A stretch of 64,000 nt of DNA from Fuscovulum blasticum DSM 2131 (GCF_003034965.1 NZ_PZKE01000009.1:62001-126000), one strand, 5' to 3'. Positions 18,609 to 27,608 are shown, numbered from the stretch's first letter. Program-made: numbers and translations. The notes: generated by a model not told the origin, from the letters alone.

Positions 18609-19019
18609 TCAGCCCTGCCGCCAGGGGGCCGAGATCATCCAGTGTGTTCCGAACCTGTCCTTCAGCATCCCGAAGCCGTCGGACCAGAAGGTCGGGGCAA
18701 ACTCCATGATCACCTCGCCCCCTTCGGCAAGGGCCGCGAACACCCGCTTTGCGTCGGGCACCGAGCCGGCGATATGGCTGACCGAAACCGCCTGCTGCGG
18801 ATCGCCCTTGAATCCCGGCGGGAAATCAGAGGCCAGCAGCATCCGCCCGTCCGTCAACAGCATCCCATGCATGATGCCGTCCGAAGCCTTCATTTCGGCC
18901 GTCGCGTCGGGCGCATCGCCATAGCCCATCAGTTGCAACTCGCCGCCGAACACGGCCTGATAGGCCGTCATCGCCGCACGGCAGTTGCCCTGAAAATGCA
19001 GGTAGGGGTCGAAGGGCAT
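18609..19019 (-). CDS. VOC family protein, PhnB-like
   Basis: A 136-aa glyoxalase/dioxygenase-fold protein. The N-terminus PYLHFQGNCRAAMTAYQAVFGGEL, the central HGMLLTDGRMLLASDFPPG and the C-terminal DRFGTHWMISAP are typical of the PhnB-type (3-demethylubiquinone-like) VOC group. It is on the minus strand, upstream of trpA by 66 bases, and diverges from ychF. Specific substrate unknown; such proteins are often thiol, antibiotic or metal-linked lyases or plain binding proteins. Confidence 0.8.
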   Translation of the reverse strand: MPFDPYLHFQGNCRAAMTAYQAVFGGELQLMGYGDAPDATAEMKASDGIMHGMLLTDGRMLLASDFPPGFKGDPQQAVSVSHIAGSVPDAKRVFAALAEGGEVIMEFAPTFWSDGFGMLKDRFGTHWMISAPWRQG

Positions 19020-19137
19020 GGCGGGATACTCCTGTAAACACGTTACGCCACCAGCCTAGCCCTGAGGGGCTGAGTCGGAGAACTTGATCCTTCGCCCGCC
19101 CGCCCGTAGAAGCGGCCCGTCGCCAATGGAGGGCAAG

Positions 19138-20235
19138 ATGGGTTTCAAGATGGGCATCGTGGGGCTGCCGAACGTGGGCAAGTCCACCCTCTTCAACGCG
19201 CTGACCCGCACGGCGGCGGCGCAGGCGGCGAATTTCCCGTTCTGCACCATCGAACCCAATGTGGGCGAGGTGGCGGTTCCCGACCCGCGGCTGGAGGTTC
19301 TGGCGAAGATTGCCGGATCGAAGCAGATCATCCCCACCCGGATGACCTTTGTCGATATCGCCGGCCTGGTGCGCGGCGCGTCCAAGGGCGAAGGTCTGGG
19401 CAACCAGTTCCTGGCCAATATCCGCGAATGTGACGCCATCGCCCATGTGCTGCGCTGTTTCGAAGACGGCGACATCACCCATGTCGAAGGCCGCATCGAC
19501 CCGGTGGCCGATGCCGAGACCATCGAGACCGAGCTGATGCTGGCCGACCTTGATTCGATCGAGCGGCGCCGCGCGAACCTAGCCCGCAAGATCAAGGGCG
19601 GCGACAAGGACAGTCTGGATCAGGACCGGCTGCTGGCCCAGGCCGAAGCGGCGCTGAGCCAGGGACAGCCGGCGCGCACCATCAAGGTGGCGGAAGACGA
19701 TGCGCGGGCCTGGCGGCTGCTGCAACTGCTGACCGCGAAGCCGGTGCTTTATGTCTGCAACGTCGAGGAAGCCTCGGCCGCCACCGGCAACAGCCAGTCG
19801 GCCCGCGTGGCCGAGATGGCGGCGAAGCAGGGCGCCGGCACCGTTGTGATCTCGGCCCGGATCGAAGAGGAACTGGCGCAGCTTCCCGAAGAAGAGGCGG
19901 CGGTGTTCCTGGAAGAGATGGGCCTGCACGAAGCCGGCCTTGACCGGCTGATCCGGGCCGGCCACGAACTCTTGGGCCTGCAGACCTATTTCACCGTCGG
20001 CCCCAAGGAAGCGCGGGCCTGGACCATCGCCAAGGGCACGCTGGCGCCGCAGGCGGCTGGCGTCATCCATGGCGATTTCGAAAAGGGCTTCATCCGCGCC
20101 GAAACGGTGGCCTATGACGACTATGTTGCCGGCAAGGGCGAGGCCGGCGCCAAGGAAGCCGGCAAGTTCCGCGTGGAAGGCAAGACCTATGAGGTGAAGG
20201 ACGGCGACGTCCTGCACTTCCTGTTCAGCGGCTGA
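19138..20235 (+). CDS. ychF: Redox-regulated ribosome-binding ATPase
   Basis: An Obg-family P-loop protein that hydrolyses ATP and binds ribosomes, 365 aa, the usual length. The G1 motif [15 protein letters not shown] is followed by [13 protein letters not shown], the G3 motif [19 protein letters not shown] and the NVEE segment (a replaced NKxD, the basis for ATP preference). The C-terminal TGS domain has [15 protein letters not shown] and [16 protein letters not shown]. Start ATG 19138 has GGAGG at 5 bases; ATGs at 19126 and 19150 are in frame but less well placed. Divergent from the VOC gene. Confidence 0.95.
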   Translation: MGFKMGIVGLPNVGKSTLFNALTRTAAAQAANFPFCTIEPNVGEVAVPDPRLEVLAKIAGSKQIIPTRMTFVDIAGLVRGASKGEGLGNQFLANIRECDAIAHVLRCFEDGDITHVEGRIDPVADAETIETELMLADLDSIERRRANLARKIKGGDKDSLDQDRLLAQAEAALSQGQPARTIKVAEDDARAWRLLQLLTAKPVLYVCNVEEASAATGNSQSARVAEMAAKQGAGTVVISARIEEELAQLPEEEAAVFLEEMGLHEAGLDRLIRAGHELLGLQTYFTVGPKEARAWTIAKGTLAPQAAGVIHGDFEKGFIRAETVAYDDYVAGKGEAGAKEAGKFRVEGKTYEVKDGDVLHFLFSG

Positions 20236-20464
20236 AGCCGACCGCAGCCCGACATCACCGCAGCGGACCAGCCCTCGACGTGTTCGGCAGAGGGTTCCCC
20301 GTTCCCCATGCGCCCCCTTCCCCAGGGCCGCCGGAGCTTGGCGCGCGCCGGGGCCCGGAGGCTGCGCGCTGTCTTTGACCCAGGATGTGGAAGCTGCGGC
20401 AAATCCACCATCCCCCACGCCTTTCCGCTTGCCCCCGCCCGGCTTCCCCAATAAACACGCCGGC

Positions 20465-20555
20465 GGAGACGTGGCCGAGTGGTCGAAGGCACGCCCCTGC
20501 TAAGGGCGCAGACCTCTAAAGGGTCTCGAGGGTTCGAATCCCTTCGTCTCCGCCA
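20465..20555 (+). tRNA. tRNA-Ser (anticodon GCU)
   Basis: A cloverleaf is readable: acceptor GGAGACG (20465-20471) with CGTCTCC (20545-20551), and anticodon stem CGCCC/GGGCG with GCT at 20499-20501. It has a long variable arm (CAGACCTCTAAAGGGTCTCG region), T-arm GGTTCGAATCC, discriminator G and an encoded CCA (20553-20555). The long variable arm and GCU anticodon identify it as a serine tRNA reading AGC/AGU. It lies alone, 229 bases after ychF. Confidence 0.97.
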
Positions 20556-20696
20556 TTTCCCTGCTAACCCGCTGATACAAAACGATACCGCGGTTCGGGA
20601 AGGCCGAAACCCGTGTTGTGGCACCGCGAGGGCACCCCTTACGACCCGGCCCCGCACTCTGCGCAACAGATCCGGGGCGCCGCACAGTTGCGGCTC

Positions 20697-20726
20697 TTGC
20701 AATTTGATCAAATCATCCGGCATAGT
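20697..20726 (+). promoter_or_regulatory. Candidate promoter with palindromic operator
   Basis: TTGCAA (20697-20702) and CATAGT (20721-20726) are separated by 18 bases. The spacer begins with the 12-base perfect palindrome ATTTGATCAAAT (20702-20713). It lies 24 bases before the aminotransferase start at 20750. The same core TTTGATCAAA recurs at 49304-49313. The layout suggests repression by a dimeric regulator of the downstream two-gene operon. Confidence 0.4.
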
Positions 20727-20749
20727 GTCTGGCGACCAGAGGTGCCATC

Positions 20750-22126
20750 ATGACCGCCGAAACCATTGCCGGACTCCGCAAGGATCGCCTTGACGCCTTT
20801 GCCGCGCGTGAGGCGCGGCGCTTTGCGCAAGGCCGCCCGAAATCGGCCGAAGCTCAGGCCGAAGCCGCCGGTTTCTGGCTGGGCGGGGTGCCGATGCACT
20901 GGATGGCCGACTGGCCGATGCCGCACCTGCCGGTGATCGCCAAGGCCGAGGGCGCCCGCATCACCGATATCGACGGCTATCAGGTTGATGACTTCTGCCT
21001 GGGCGATACCGGCAGCATGTTCGGCCACAGCCCGAAGCCGGTGGCGAAGGCCATCCGCCATCAGGCGCGGCGCGGGCTGACCTATATGCTGCCCTCGTCG
21101 GACACGGCCGAGGCGGGGCGGCTTCTGTCCGAACGCTTCGGCCCCTTCCGCTGGCAGATCGCCACCACGGCGACCGATGCCAACCGCTTTGCCCTGCGGG
21201 TGGCGCGGGCGGTGACGGGGCGGCGCAAGGTTCTGGTGTTCAACGGCTGCTATCACGGCACCGTCGATGACGCGATGGTCACGCTGGATGGCACGGGCCG
21301 CACCATCACCCGGCCGGGCCTGCTGGGCCAGTTTGCCGATCTGGCCGAAGGCGCGGTCTGTGTCGAATTCAACGATCTGGCCGGGGTCGAAGCCGCGCTC
21401 AAGGCCGGCGACGTGGCCGCCGTGCTGACCGAGCCGGTGATGACCAACAGTTGCATGGTGCTGCCCGAAGCAGGCTTCCATGACGGGCTGCGGCAGCTGA
21501 CCCGCCACTATGGCGCCCTGCTGATGATCGACGAGACGCATACGCTGTCTTCGGGTCTGGGCGGCTATACCCGCGTTCATTCGCTGTCGCCCGACATGTT
21601 CATCGTCGGCAAATGCGTGGCCGGCGGGATGCCGACCGCGGTCTGGGGCATGACCGATGACGTGGCACGCCGCTATGCCGAGGCGAACGCGAACCGCGCC
21701 TCGGGCCATTCCGGCATGGGCACCACGCTTTCGGCCAACCCGATGCAATTCGCCTGCCTGCGGGCGAACCTGTCCGAGGTGATGACGGAAAAGGCCTATG
21801 CCCATATGGAAAAGGGCGCGGACCGGCTGTCGCATGGGCTGTGGAAGGCGATCGAGCGGCATGGCCTGCCCTGGCATGTGGTGCGCGTGGGCGCGCGGGT
21901 CGAATTCATCTGCGCCCCCGGCCCGCTGAAGAACGGCGCCCAGGCGGCAACCGCGCATCAGCCCGCGGTCGAGGCGGCGCTGCATGTGGGCCTTCTGAAC
22001 CGCGGCAGCCTGATCGCCCCCTTCCACAACATGATGCTGGTCAGCCCGGTCACGAAAAAGGGCCAGATCGACCGGCTGATCGCCAGCTTCGATGAAATCC
22101 TTTCCGACCTTTGCCCGAAAGACTGA
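20750..22126 (+). CDS. Class III aminotransferase
   Basis: A PLP-dependent transaminase of the omega/glutamate-1-semialdehyde class, 458 aa. An N-terminal helix region of about 60 residues precedes the core. Visible motifs are DIDGYQVDDFCLGDTGSMFGH, VLVFNGCYHGTVDDAM (PLP phosphate loop), ALLMIDETHTLSSG (the Asp holding the pyridine N) and the PLP-lysine segment MFIVGKCVAGGMP. It is followed after one base by a glutamine-synthetase-like ligase, so both probably serve polyamine or amine nitrogen use. The amino donor cannot be named. Expression is likely controlled from the palindrome at 20702. Confidence 0.8.
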   Translation: MTAETIAGLRKDRLDAFAAREARRFAQGRPKSAEAQAEAAGFWLGGVPMHWMADWPMPHLPVIAKAEGARITDIDGYQVDDFCLGDTGSMFGHSPKPVAKAIRHQARRGLTYMLPSSDTAEAGRLLSERFGPFRWQIATTATDANRFALRVARAVTGRRKVLVFNGCYHGTVDDAMVTLDGTGRTITRPGLLGQFADLAEGAVCVEFNDLAGVEAALKAGDVAAVLTEPVMTNSCMVLPEAGFHDGLRQLTRHYGALLMIDETHTLSSGLGGYTRVHSLSPDMFIVGKCVAGGMPTAVWGMTDDVARRYAEANANRASGHSGMGTTLSANPMQFACLRANLSEVMTEKAYAHMEKGADRLSHGLWKAIERHGLPWHVVRVGARVEFICAPGPLKNGAQAATAHQPAVEAALHVGLLNRGSLIAPFHNMMLVSPVTKKGQIDRLIASFDEILSDLCPKD

Positions 22127-22127
22127 C

Positions 22128-23525
22128 ATGACCGCCGCCGACGCCAGCCCCTCCGGTTCGACCCTTGCCGAAGCCGAGGCCTTTCTTGCCGCCCACCCCG
22201 AGATCGAGGCCTTCGACATCGTGCTGCACGATGCCAATGGCATCGGCCGGGGCAAGATCATCCGCCGGCATGAACTGCTGTCGTTCTACAAATCGGGGCG
22301 GCACCTGCCGATCTCGATCCTTGGCCTCGACATCGTGGGCGAGGATGTACACGAGACCGGCCTGATCTGGGATCAGGGCGACGGTGACCTGCGGGCCTGG
22401 CCCATTCCGGGCACGCTGGTGCCGCTGCACAACACCACGCCGCCGCGCGGCGAGGTGTTCATGTCGATGTACACGCTGGACGGGGTCAAGATGACCTCGG
22501 ACCCGCGCCACGCGCTGCAACGGCAGGTCGATGCGCTGGCGGCGGAAGGGTTGCACCCGGCGGGCGCGTTCGAGCTGGAATTCTTCCTGTTGGACAACGA
22601 CCGCGGGCCGGACGGCAAGATGCAGCCCGCCCGCGACGTGCTGGACGGCCGCAAGTCGCGCAAGACCGAGGTCTATTCGGTGGATCACCTGCACGGGATG
22701 ATGCCGCTTTTCAACGACATCTATGCCGGCGCCAAGGCGGCCGGGATCACCGCCGAGACGATGATCAGCGAATACGCCCCCGGCCAGTATGAACTGACCC
22801 TGCACTACCGCACCGATGTGATGCAGGCCGCCGATGATGTGGTACGCCTGAAGCGGATCGTGCGGGCACAGGCGCGGGCGCATGGCGTGACGGCCTGTTT
22901 CATGGCCAAGCCGAACGAGGATTATGCCGGTTCGGGAATGCATTTCCATGTGTCCATGCTGGACGATGCCGGCAAGAACGTCTTTGTCGAGCCGGTCGAG
23001 GGCCAGTGGAACCCCACGCTGCTGCACGCCCTTGGCGGGTTGCGCGACACCATGGCGGAATCCATGCTGGTCTTTGCCCCACATGCCAATTCCTGGCGCC
23101 GCTTCGCCAGCCAGAGCTATGCGCCGGTCAGCCCAAGCTGGGGCGTCAACAACCGCTCGGTCGCGCTGCGCATCCCGGCGGGCGACATCCGCGCGCGGCG
23201 GATCGAACACCGGCCCTCGGGCGTGGATGCCAACCCCTATCTGGTGGCTGCCACCGTTCTGGCGGGCATCCGGCACGGGCTGGCCAACCGCATCGACCCC
23301 GGCCCCGAAACCACCGGCAACGGCTATGAAGACGGGCCGGACCATGCCGGCATCCCGTCCGACTGGAAATCGGCCATCGACGCGGCCAGGGCCTCGGCCT
23401 TCCTGAAGGATGCGCTTGGCGAAGACATGCACCGCACCTTTACCGCCATCAAGGCGGCGGAATACCAGCGGGTGATGCGGACGGTCAGCGAAGTGGACTT
23501 CGACCTTTATCTGCACACGGTCTGA
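22128..23525 (+). CDS. Glutamine synthetase family ligase (gamma-glutamylputrescine synthetase-like)
   Basis: An ATP-dependent glutamate-amine ligase of 465 aa. The catalytic C-terminal domain is clear: AFELEFFLLDND, SEYAPGQYELTLHY, the GSGMHFHVSM metal/ATP segment, GVNNRSVALRIP and RIEHRPSGVDANPYL. The N-terminal beta-grasp is short (EIEAFDIVLHDANGIGRGK), as in PuuA-type rather than true GlnA proteins, and the GlnA adenylylation site is not evident. Start ATG 22128 is one base after the aminotransferase stop. Together with that enzyme it may gamma-glutamylate and then transaminate putrescine or another amine. The PuuB and PuuD partners are not adjacent. Confidence 0.82.
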   Translation: MTAADASPSGSTLAEAEAFLAAHPEIEAFDIVLHDANGIGRGKIIRRHELLSFYKSGRHLPISILGLDIVGEDVHETGLIWDQGDGDLRAWPIPGTLVPLHNTTPPRGEVFMSMYTLDGVKMTSDPRHALQRQVDALAAEGLHPAGAFELEFFLLDNDRGPDGKMQPARDVLDGRKSRKTEVYSVDHLHGMMPLFNDIYAGAKAAGITAETMISEYAPGQYELTLHYRTDVMQAADDVVRLKRIVRAQARAHGVTACFMAKPNEDYAGSGMHFHVSMLDDAGKNVFVEPVEGQWNPTLLHALGGLRDTMAESMLVFAPHANSWRRFASQSYAPVSPSWGVNNRSVALRIPAGDIRARRIEHRPSGVDANPYLVAATVLAGIRHGLANRIDPGPETTGNGYEDGPDHAGIPSDWKSAIDAARASAFLKDALGEDMHRTFTAIKAAEYQRVMRTVSEVDFDLYLHTV

Positions 23526-23531
23526 CGCCGG

Positions 23532-24227
23532 TCACGCCCAGCGGCAGGCCCCGGCGCAGACCGGGGCGGCGGCCACAATCGCGCGGGCGATCAGCGCCGG
23601 CACGTCAGGGTGCTGCCCGACAGCGGGCAGCAGGCGCCCGCCGAAGCCGGCCTCGGCCAGCGCGGCGGGCAGGTCGGTGGTGACATGGCCGCCCGGCATG
23701 GCAAAGAACGGCAGGCAGACCGCATCGGCGCCATAGCCCGTGGCCAGTGCCAGCCGCGGGGTCTGGTCGATGAAGGCGGCCGCAGCCTCGGCCCCGGTCG
23801 CGGCGGTGATGCGGGCGGCAAGATACCGGGCAATGGCCGAGGGCGCGGGAGATTTCGAAGATCCATGCGCCGCCAGCAGCACCCGCGCGGCACCGCTTTG
23901 CGCCGCGATGCGCACCGCCAGATCCTGCACCGCCGGATCGCAGCCGAAGGGTTCCAGCACCTGCCAGCCCGTCGCCCCCGCCTCGGCCAGACGGGCGGGG
24001 ATCAGGTGGCGGGTGAACCATCCCCCGGCCATGAACAGCGGAAACACCACGCCGGGCGCGCGCCCCGCCGTGGCCCGCGCCAGCGCGCCGGGCTCCGCCA
24101 GCGTGGCGGCGGCAAGGTCATGGTCCGGCAGCAGGGCGGCCACCCGGTCGGCCAGGCGCGCCAGTTCGGCGGCCGCAGGCAGCGGGTCCGATGGCTGGCC
24201 ATGCGCCACGATCAGCGCGGCGGTCAT
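23532..24227 (-). CDS. CbiX-type sirohydrochlorin chelatase family protein
   Basis: A 231-aa protein of two homologous half-domains, as in long CbiX. The first half has LIVAHGQPSDP and VVFPLFMAGGWFTRHLIP; the second has VLLAAHGSSKSP and VCLPFFAMPGGHVTTDLP. The HG dyads and the GG.H segments are the metal-chelating positions of the family, which inserts cobalt, nickel or iron into sirohydrochlorin. Its start codon overlaps the stop of the LysR gene by 4 bases. Convergent with the ligase gene. The metal is not predictable. Confidence 0.8.
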   Translation of the reverse strand: MTAALIVAHGQPSDPLPAAAELARLADRVAALLPDHDLAAATLAEPGALARATAGRAPGVVFPLFMAGGWFTRHLIPARLAEAGATGWQVLEPFGCDPAVQDLAVRIAAQSGAARVLLAAHGSSKSPAPSAIARYLAARITAATGAEAAAAFIDQTPRLALATGYGADAVCLPFFAMPGGHVTTDLPAALAEAGFGGRLLPAVGQHPDVPALIARAIVAAAPVCAGACRWA

Positions 24228-25135
24228 GCGGGCGCCCCGCCGGCCAGCCGGTCACGGCAATGGTCGATGAAGGCACGGATCGTCAACGCGCCCTTCGCGC
24301 CCTCGGTCAGCACCAGCCCCAGATCCAGCGGCGGCGGCCCTTGCAGCGGCACTGTCACCAGCGGCTGCCCGTCCGGCGCGGTTTCCGGTGCGGGGCGGAT
24401 ATTGGCGATGGAATAGCCGAACCCGTTGGCCACCATGGCCCGCATCACCCCGATGTCGCGCGTCCGCTCCACGATCTGCGGCTTCCGGCCCAGCGGGCGG
24501 AAGGTTTCCAGGAAGTAATCGGTGGAAAACGGCAGGTCGAGCAGCACCATCGGCAAGGGCGCAAGATCGGCGGGCGTCACGCTGGCACGGGCGGCCAGCG
24601 GATGCCCCACCGGCAACAGCGCATAGGGCGGCAGGCTGATCAGCGGCACGAAGGACAGGTCGGGCGGAATGTCCAGATCGTAGGTCAGCGCGACATCCAG
24701 CCGGGCCTGCCGCAACCCTTCAAAGATTTCGGCCTGATGATGTTCGGACTGGCGGAAATCCACCTCGGGGAAACGGGCGGTGAAGCTGCGGCGCAGGCCC
24801 GGCAGCAGCACCTGCGCAAAGGTCACAAGGCAGCCCACCGACAAGGGGCCGCGCACCTGCCCGGTGATGGCATTGGCCAGATCGTTCAGCCGCCCCGCCG
24901 CGGCCAGCACGGCACGGGCCTCGTCCACGAACTGCCGCCCGCCTTGCGTCAGCGACAGGCCCTGCGCATGGCGGCGCACGAACAGCGGCAGGCCGAATTC
25001 CTGTTCAAGCTGGGCAATCGCAGTCGAGATCGAGGGCGACGAGACATTCACCCGATCCGCCGCCGCGGCGATCGACCCGGTCTCGCCGACGGCGACCAGA
25101 TATTCCAACTGTCGAAGGGTGAAGCGCAGCGCCAT
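24224..25135 (-). CDS. LysR family transcriptional regulator
   Basis: A 303-aa DNA-binding regulator. The winged helix-turn-helix is at about residues 5-63 (FTLRQLEYLVAVGETGSIAAAADRVNVSSPSISTAIAQLE, with the usual FVRRHAQGLSLTQGG wing). The effector domain follows from about 90. Its first strand GPLSVGCLVTF and the loop DIGVMRAMVANGFGYSI are standard. It lies at the end of the Rieske/RidA/DUF1028 group on the same strand, so it may control that catabolic cluster or the overlapping chelatase gene. Effector unknown. Confidence 0.9.
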   Translation of the reverse strand: MALRFTLRQLEYLVAVGETGSIAAAADRVNVSSPSISTAIAQLEQEFGLPLFVRRHAQGLSLTQGGRQFVDEARAVLAAAGRLNDLANAITGQVRGPLSVGCLVTFAQVLLPGLRRSFTARFPEVDFRQSEHHQAEIFEGLRQARLDVALTYDLDIPPDLSFVPLISLPPYALLPVGHPLAARASVTPADLAPLPMVLLDLPFSTDYFLETFRPLGRKPQIVERTRDIGVMRAMVANGFGYSIANIRPAPETAPDGQPLVTVPLQGPPPLDLGLVLTEGAKGALTIRAFIDHCRDRLAGGAPA

Positions 25136-25187
25136 GCCCCGCAGGCTATCCGCCCGGCGGGCGGCGGGAAACCCCGTTTGTCACAGC

Positions 25188-25865
25188 CTATTCGTCGCCC
25201 GGCACACCGTAAGAGGGCGCCGCGCGCGGGTCACGGGCGCGCTGGACATAGGCCGCCATCTGCGGCGCATAAACCGCCCAGGCGCGGGCAACCTCTTGGA
25301 TGGGCGTGGCGGCATCGGACCAGTCGGCGCGCAGGCTGGCCACCGGCCAGCTTTCGCGGTCAACCATCAGCAGCCCGGCGGATTGAACAGGCCCCGCTTC
25401 GCCCCCGGCGGCGGCCCCGGCCTGCAAGGCGGCGACCAGCCGGTCCCCGAAATCGCCCGCGGCGGCGGCAAAGCCCGCAACCATGGCCTGCGGCACGGTC
25501 GGGTTGGCCAGCAGATTGCCCCCCGCCACCACCCCCGGCCCTTCGGCCAGCGCCCAGACCCCCAGCGTCTGCGCGCCGGAATGGCAGGCGGTGCGGCCCT
25601 GCGCATCGACGCACAGAAGCTGGCGATAATCGACATGCGGCGCCTCGGCCACCACCTGCGCCATGGCCTGCGGCGCAGTCGCCCCGGCCTGCATCAGATC
25701 CAGCAACCGCGGCCCAAGAGCGGGATCGGTGATGTTCTGTGTTGCCGCCACCCCGACCCCGGCACGGGCATGTGCGCAGCGCGCGGCAACCGCCGGCGAT
25801 GAGGACGAGATCACCATGCCGAAACGGCCGGTCGTCGGGCAGCGGGCAAGCAGGGAAAAGGTCAT
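25188..25865 (-). CDS. DUF1028 family protein
   Basis: A 225-aa protein of the DUF1028 (Ntn-hydrolase-like) family. The N-terminus MTFSLLARCPTTGRFGMVISSSSPAVAARCAHARAGVG matches the family hallmark, in which the residue after the initiator region acts as nucleophile in related folds. Further family features are ATQNITDP, GRTACHSG and GVVAGGNLLANPTV. Its neighbours are a RidA protein and a Rieske oxygenase, an arrangement that suggests amide or imine hydrolysis in a degradation route. Exact reaction unknown. Confidence 0.85.
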   Translation of the reverse strand: MTFSLLARCPTTGRFGMVISSSSPAVAARCAHARAGVGVAATQNITDPALGPRLLDLMQAGATAPQAMAQVVAEAPHVDYRQLLCVDAQGRTACHSGAQTLGVWALAEGPGVVAGGNLLANPTVPQAMVAGFAAAAGDFGDRLVAALQAGAAAGGEAGPVQSAGLLMVDRESWPVASLRADWSDAATPIQEVARAWAVYAPQMAAYVQRARDPRAAPSYGVPGDE

Positions 25866-25886
25866 GCGGCAGCTTTCCGGGGCTGG

Positions 25887-25912
25887 CCGCCGGGGGCGCT
25901 TCGCCCCCCGGC
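25887..25912 (-). terminator. Hairpin between the RidA and DUF1028 genes
   Basis: GCCGGGGGCGC (from 25889) and GCCCCCCGGC (to about 25912) form a GC-rich stem with a TTC loop. It lies directly after the RidA stop at 25923 on the minus strand. There is no T-run. It probably limits read-through or protects the RidA message. Confidence 0.4.
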
Positions 25913-25922
25913 AGCGAAACGG

Positions 25923-26336
25923 TCAATCGGGAATGACGGCGGTGGCGTCGATCTCGACCAGCCACTCGGGGCGGGCCAGGGCCACCACCACCAGGCCGGT
26001 GCATACAGGATGCACGCCGCGGATATAGTCGCCCATGGTGCGATAGACCGCTTCGCGGTGGCGGACATCGGTCAGATAGACCACCAGCTTGGTCACATGT
26101 TCCATCCGGCCGCCACATTCCTCGACCAGTTGGCGGATGTTCTGCATCACCTTGTGGGTCTGTTCGACCGGATCATGGCTGTCGATGTTCCTGGCGGTAT
26201 CCAGATCCTGCGGGCACTGGCCGCGCAGGAAGATGGTGGTCCCGCGGGCCACCACGGCCTGCGCCAGATCATTGTCCAGCTTCTGCTCGGGGTAGGTGTC
26301 TTTCGTGTTGAACTTGCGGTGGCGGATATGGGCCAT
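25923..26336 (-). CDS. RidA family (YjgF/UK114) protein
   Basis: A 137-aa protein of the enamine/imine deaminase fold. Features are AQAVVARGTTIFLRGQCPQD, EQTHKVMQNIRQLVEECGGRMEHVTKLVVYLTD, and the C-terminal VCTGLVVVALARPEWLVEIDATAV. The arginine that binds carboxylates in true RidA (usually R105 in the SRxAV region) is not in a normal context; the segment reads VVVALARPEWLVEIDA, which retains an Arg. The start is ATG 26336, because AGGA lies at 5-base spacing; ATG 26339 is adjacent. It sits between the Rieske oxygenase and the DUF1028 gene. Confidence 0.85.
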   Translation of the reverse strand: MAHIRHRKFNTKDTYPEQKLDNDLAQAVVARGTTIFLRGQCPQDLDTARNIDSHDPVEQTHKVMQNIRQLVEECGGRMEHVTKLVVYLTDVRHREAVYRTMGDYIRGVHPVCTGLVVVALARPEWLVEIDATAVIPD

Positions 26337-26380
26337 CATGGTCCTTTCGGGGTGTCTTGCGGCGTCTTGCGGGCCTGGCT

Positions 26381-27505
26381 TCAGGGCATCCGCGAGGCGA
26401 TCCAGCGGGCGAAATCGTAATTCGGGCGTTCCAGATGGCTCAGGGCGCCCGGCACGGAGAGGCCGGCGCAAAGGCCGCGATAGACCCGCTCGACACAGCC
26501 CTTGTCCTCCAGGTTCACCTCATCCAGCAGCGTCTTCAACTGCGCCAGATGCGCTGGCGCCTCGGGGTCGGCGATCCAGTCCGCGCTCATCCCGCCGCCG
26601 AACAGCACATGCACCCGGCCGGGGCCTTTCGGCGTCAGCGACAGATACCAGAAATAGCCCGGCGTCAGGGTGATCAGCAGGCTGGGATAGATCGCCAGCA
26701 GCCAGGTGATCCGGCGTTCGTCGCCTTGCAGGGCGGTGTTCGACGGATGCGCCAGCGACAGCGGCAGCGAATCGTTCTTGACGATCCAGTGGTGGTTGAA
26801 GGCGGCATCGCCTTCAGGGCAGGTCATCAGGTTCAGGTCGCAGGTGCCGCCGATGGTGGCCTCATGGCAGACCGGCAGGTGGTAGCTTTCCATGAAATTC
26901 TCGGCCAGCACCTTCCAGTTGGTGTCCCAGTCGAACTCTTCGCGGAAGACCTCGGAATAGGTTTCCATCGGCAGATAGCCGACCAGCCGGTCCACCCCGG
27001 CCAGCGTTTCCGCCGGGGGCGGCGCGTCGGGGTTCAGCGTGACCATGATCCAGCCGCGCCAGTTTTCCACCCGAATCGCCGGCAGGCGGATCTGGTCGCG
27101 ACAGAAACTTTCGTTCCGGGCCATCGCGGGGGCACCGCGCAGGCTGCCATCCAAGTTGTAGGTCCAGGCATGGTAGCTGCAGACGATGCTGCGCACATTG
27201 CCGCGGCCTTGCAGCAGGGTGCTCATCCGGTGGCGGCAGACGTTCGACAGGCCGCGCAAACTGCCGTCACGGTCGCGCAGGATGATGACCGGCTCGCCCG
27301 CGATCTCCATCGTCAGATAGTCGCCGGGGTTCGGCAGCGCCTCGGCCCGGCCCGCACACAGCCATTCGGCGGCAAAGATGTGGCGGCTTTCCAGCTCGGC
27401 AAAGGCTGGCGAGGTATAGACCGATTTCGGCATGGCCTGCGCACGTTCGAACGGCAGCGCGACATTGGCGCGCAATTCCTGCAAGGCGGGGTCATGTGCG
27501 GTCAT
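26381..27505 (-). CDS. Rieske-type ring-hydroxylating or amine-demethylating oxygenase, alpha subunit
   Basis: A 374-aa terminal oxygenase. The Rieske [2Fe-2S] ligands are C90-x-H92 (SNVCRHRMS) and C109-x-x-H112 (VCSYHAWTY). The mononuclear iron site is in NFMESYHLPVCHE with His209 and His214. The size and lack of a beta subunit nearby fit the quaternary-amine type group (GbcA, choline monooxygenase, stachydrine demethylase) as well as aromatic ring hydroxylases. No reductase gene is adjacent. The downstream RidA and DUF1028 genes suggest a nitrogen-containing substrate whose oxidation gives a reactive imine. The AT-rich stretch 27550-27585 upstream may hold the promoter. Confidence 0.87.
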   Translation of the reverse strand: MTAHDPALQELRANVALPFERAQAMPKSVYTSPAFAELESRHIFAAEWLCAGRAEALPNPGDYLTMEIAGEPVIILRDRDGSLRGLSNVCRHRMSTLLQGRGNVRSIVCSYHAWTYNLDGSLRGAPAMARNESFCRDQIRLPAIRVENWRGWIMVTLNPDAPPPAETLAGVDRLVGYLPMETYSEVFREEFDWDTNWKVLAENFMESYHLPVCHEATIGGTCDLNLMTCPEGDAAFNHHWIVKNDSLPLSLAHPSNTALQGDERRITWLLAIYPSLLITLTPGYFWYLSLTPKGPGRVHVLFGGGMSADWIADPEAPAHLAQLKTLLDEVNLEDKGCVERVYRGLCAGLSVPGALSHLERPNYDFARWIASRMP

Positions 27506-27608
27506 GGGGCGGCCTTTTGCGAACGGGGATCGGGGGACACAGGAAAGAAATCACCCAGATTCACGTTTTGGAAAAGGACGTTGTGGCAGAGCCGTGATTA
27601 GGTTGCGC

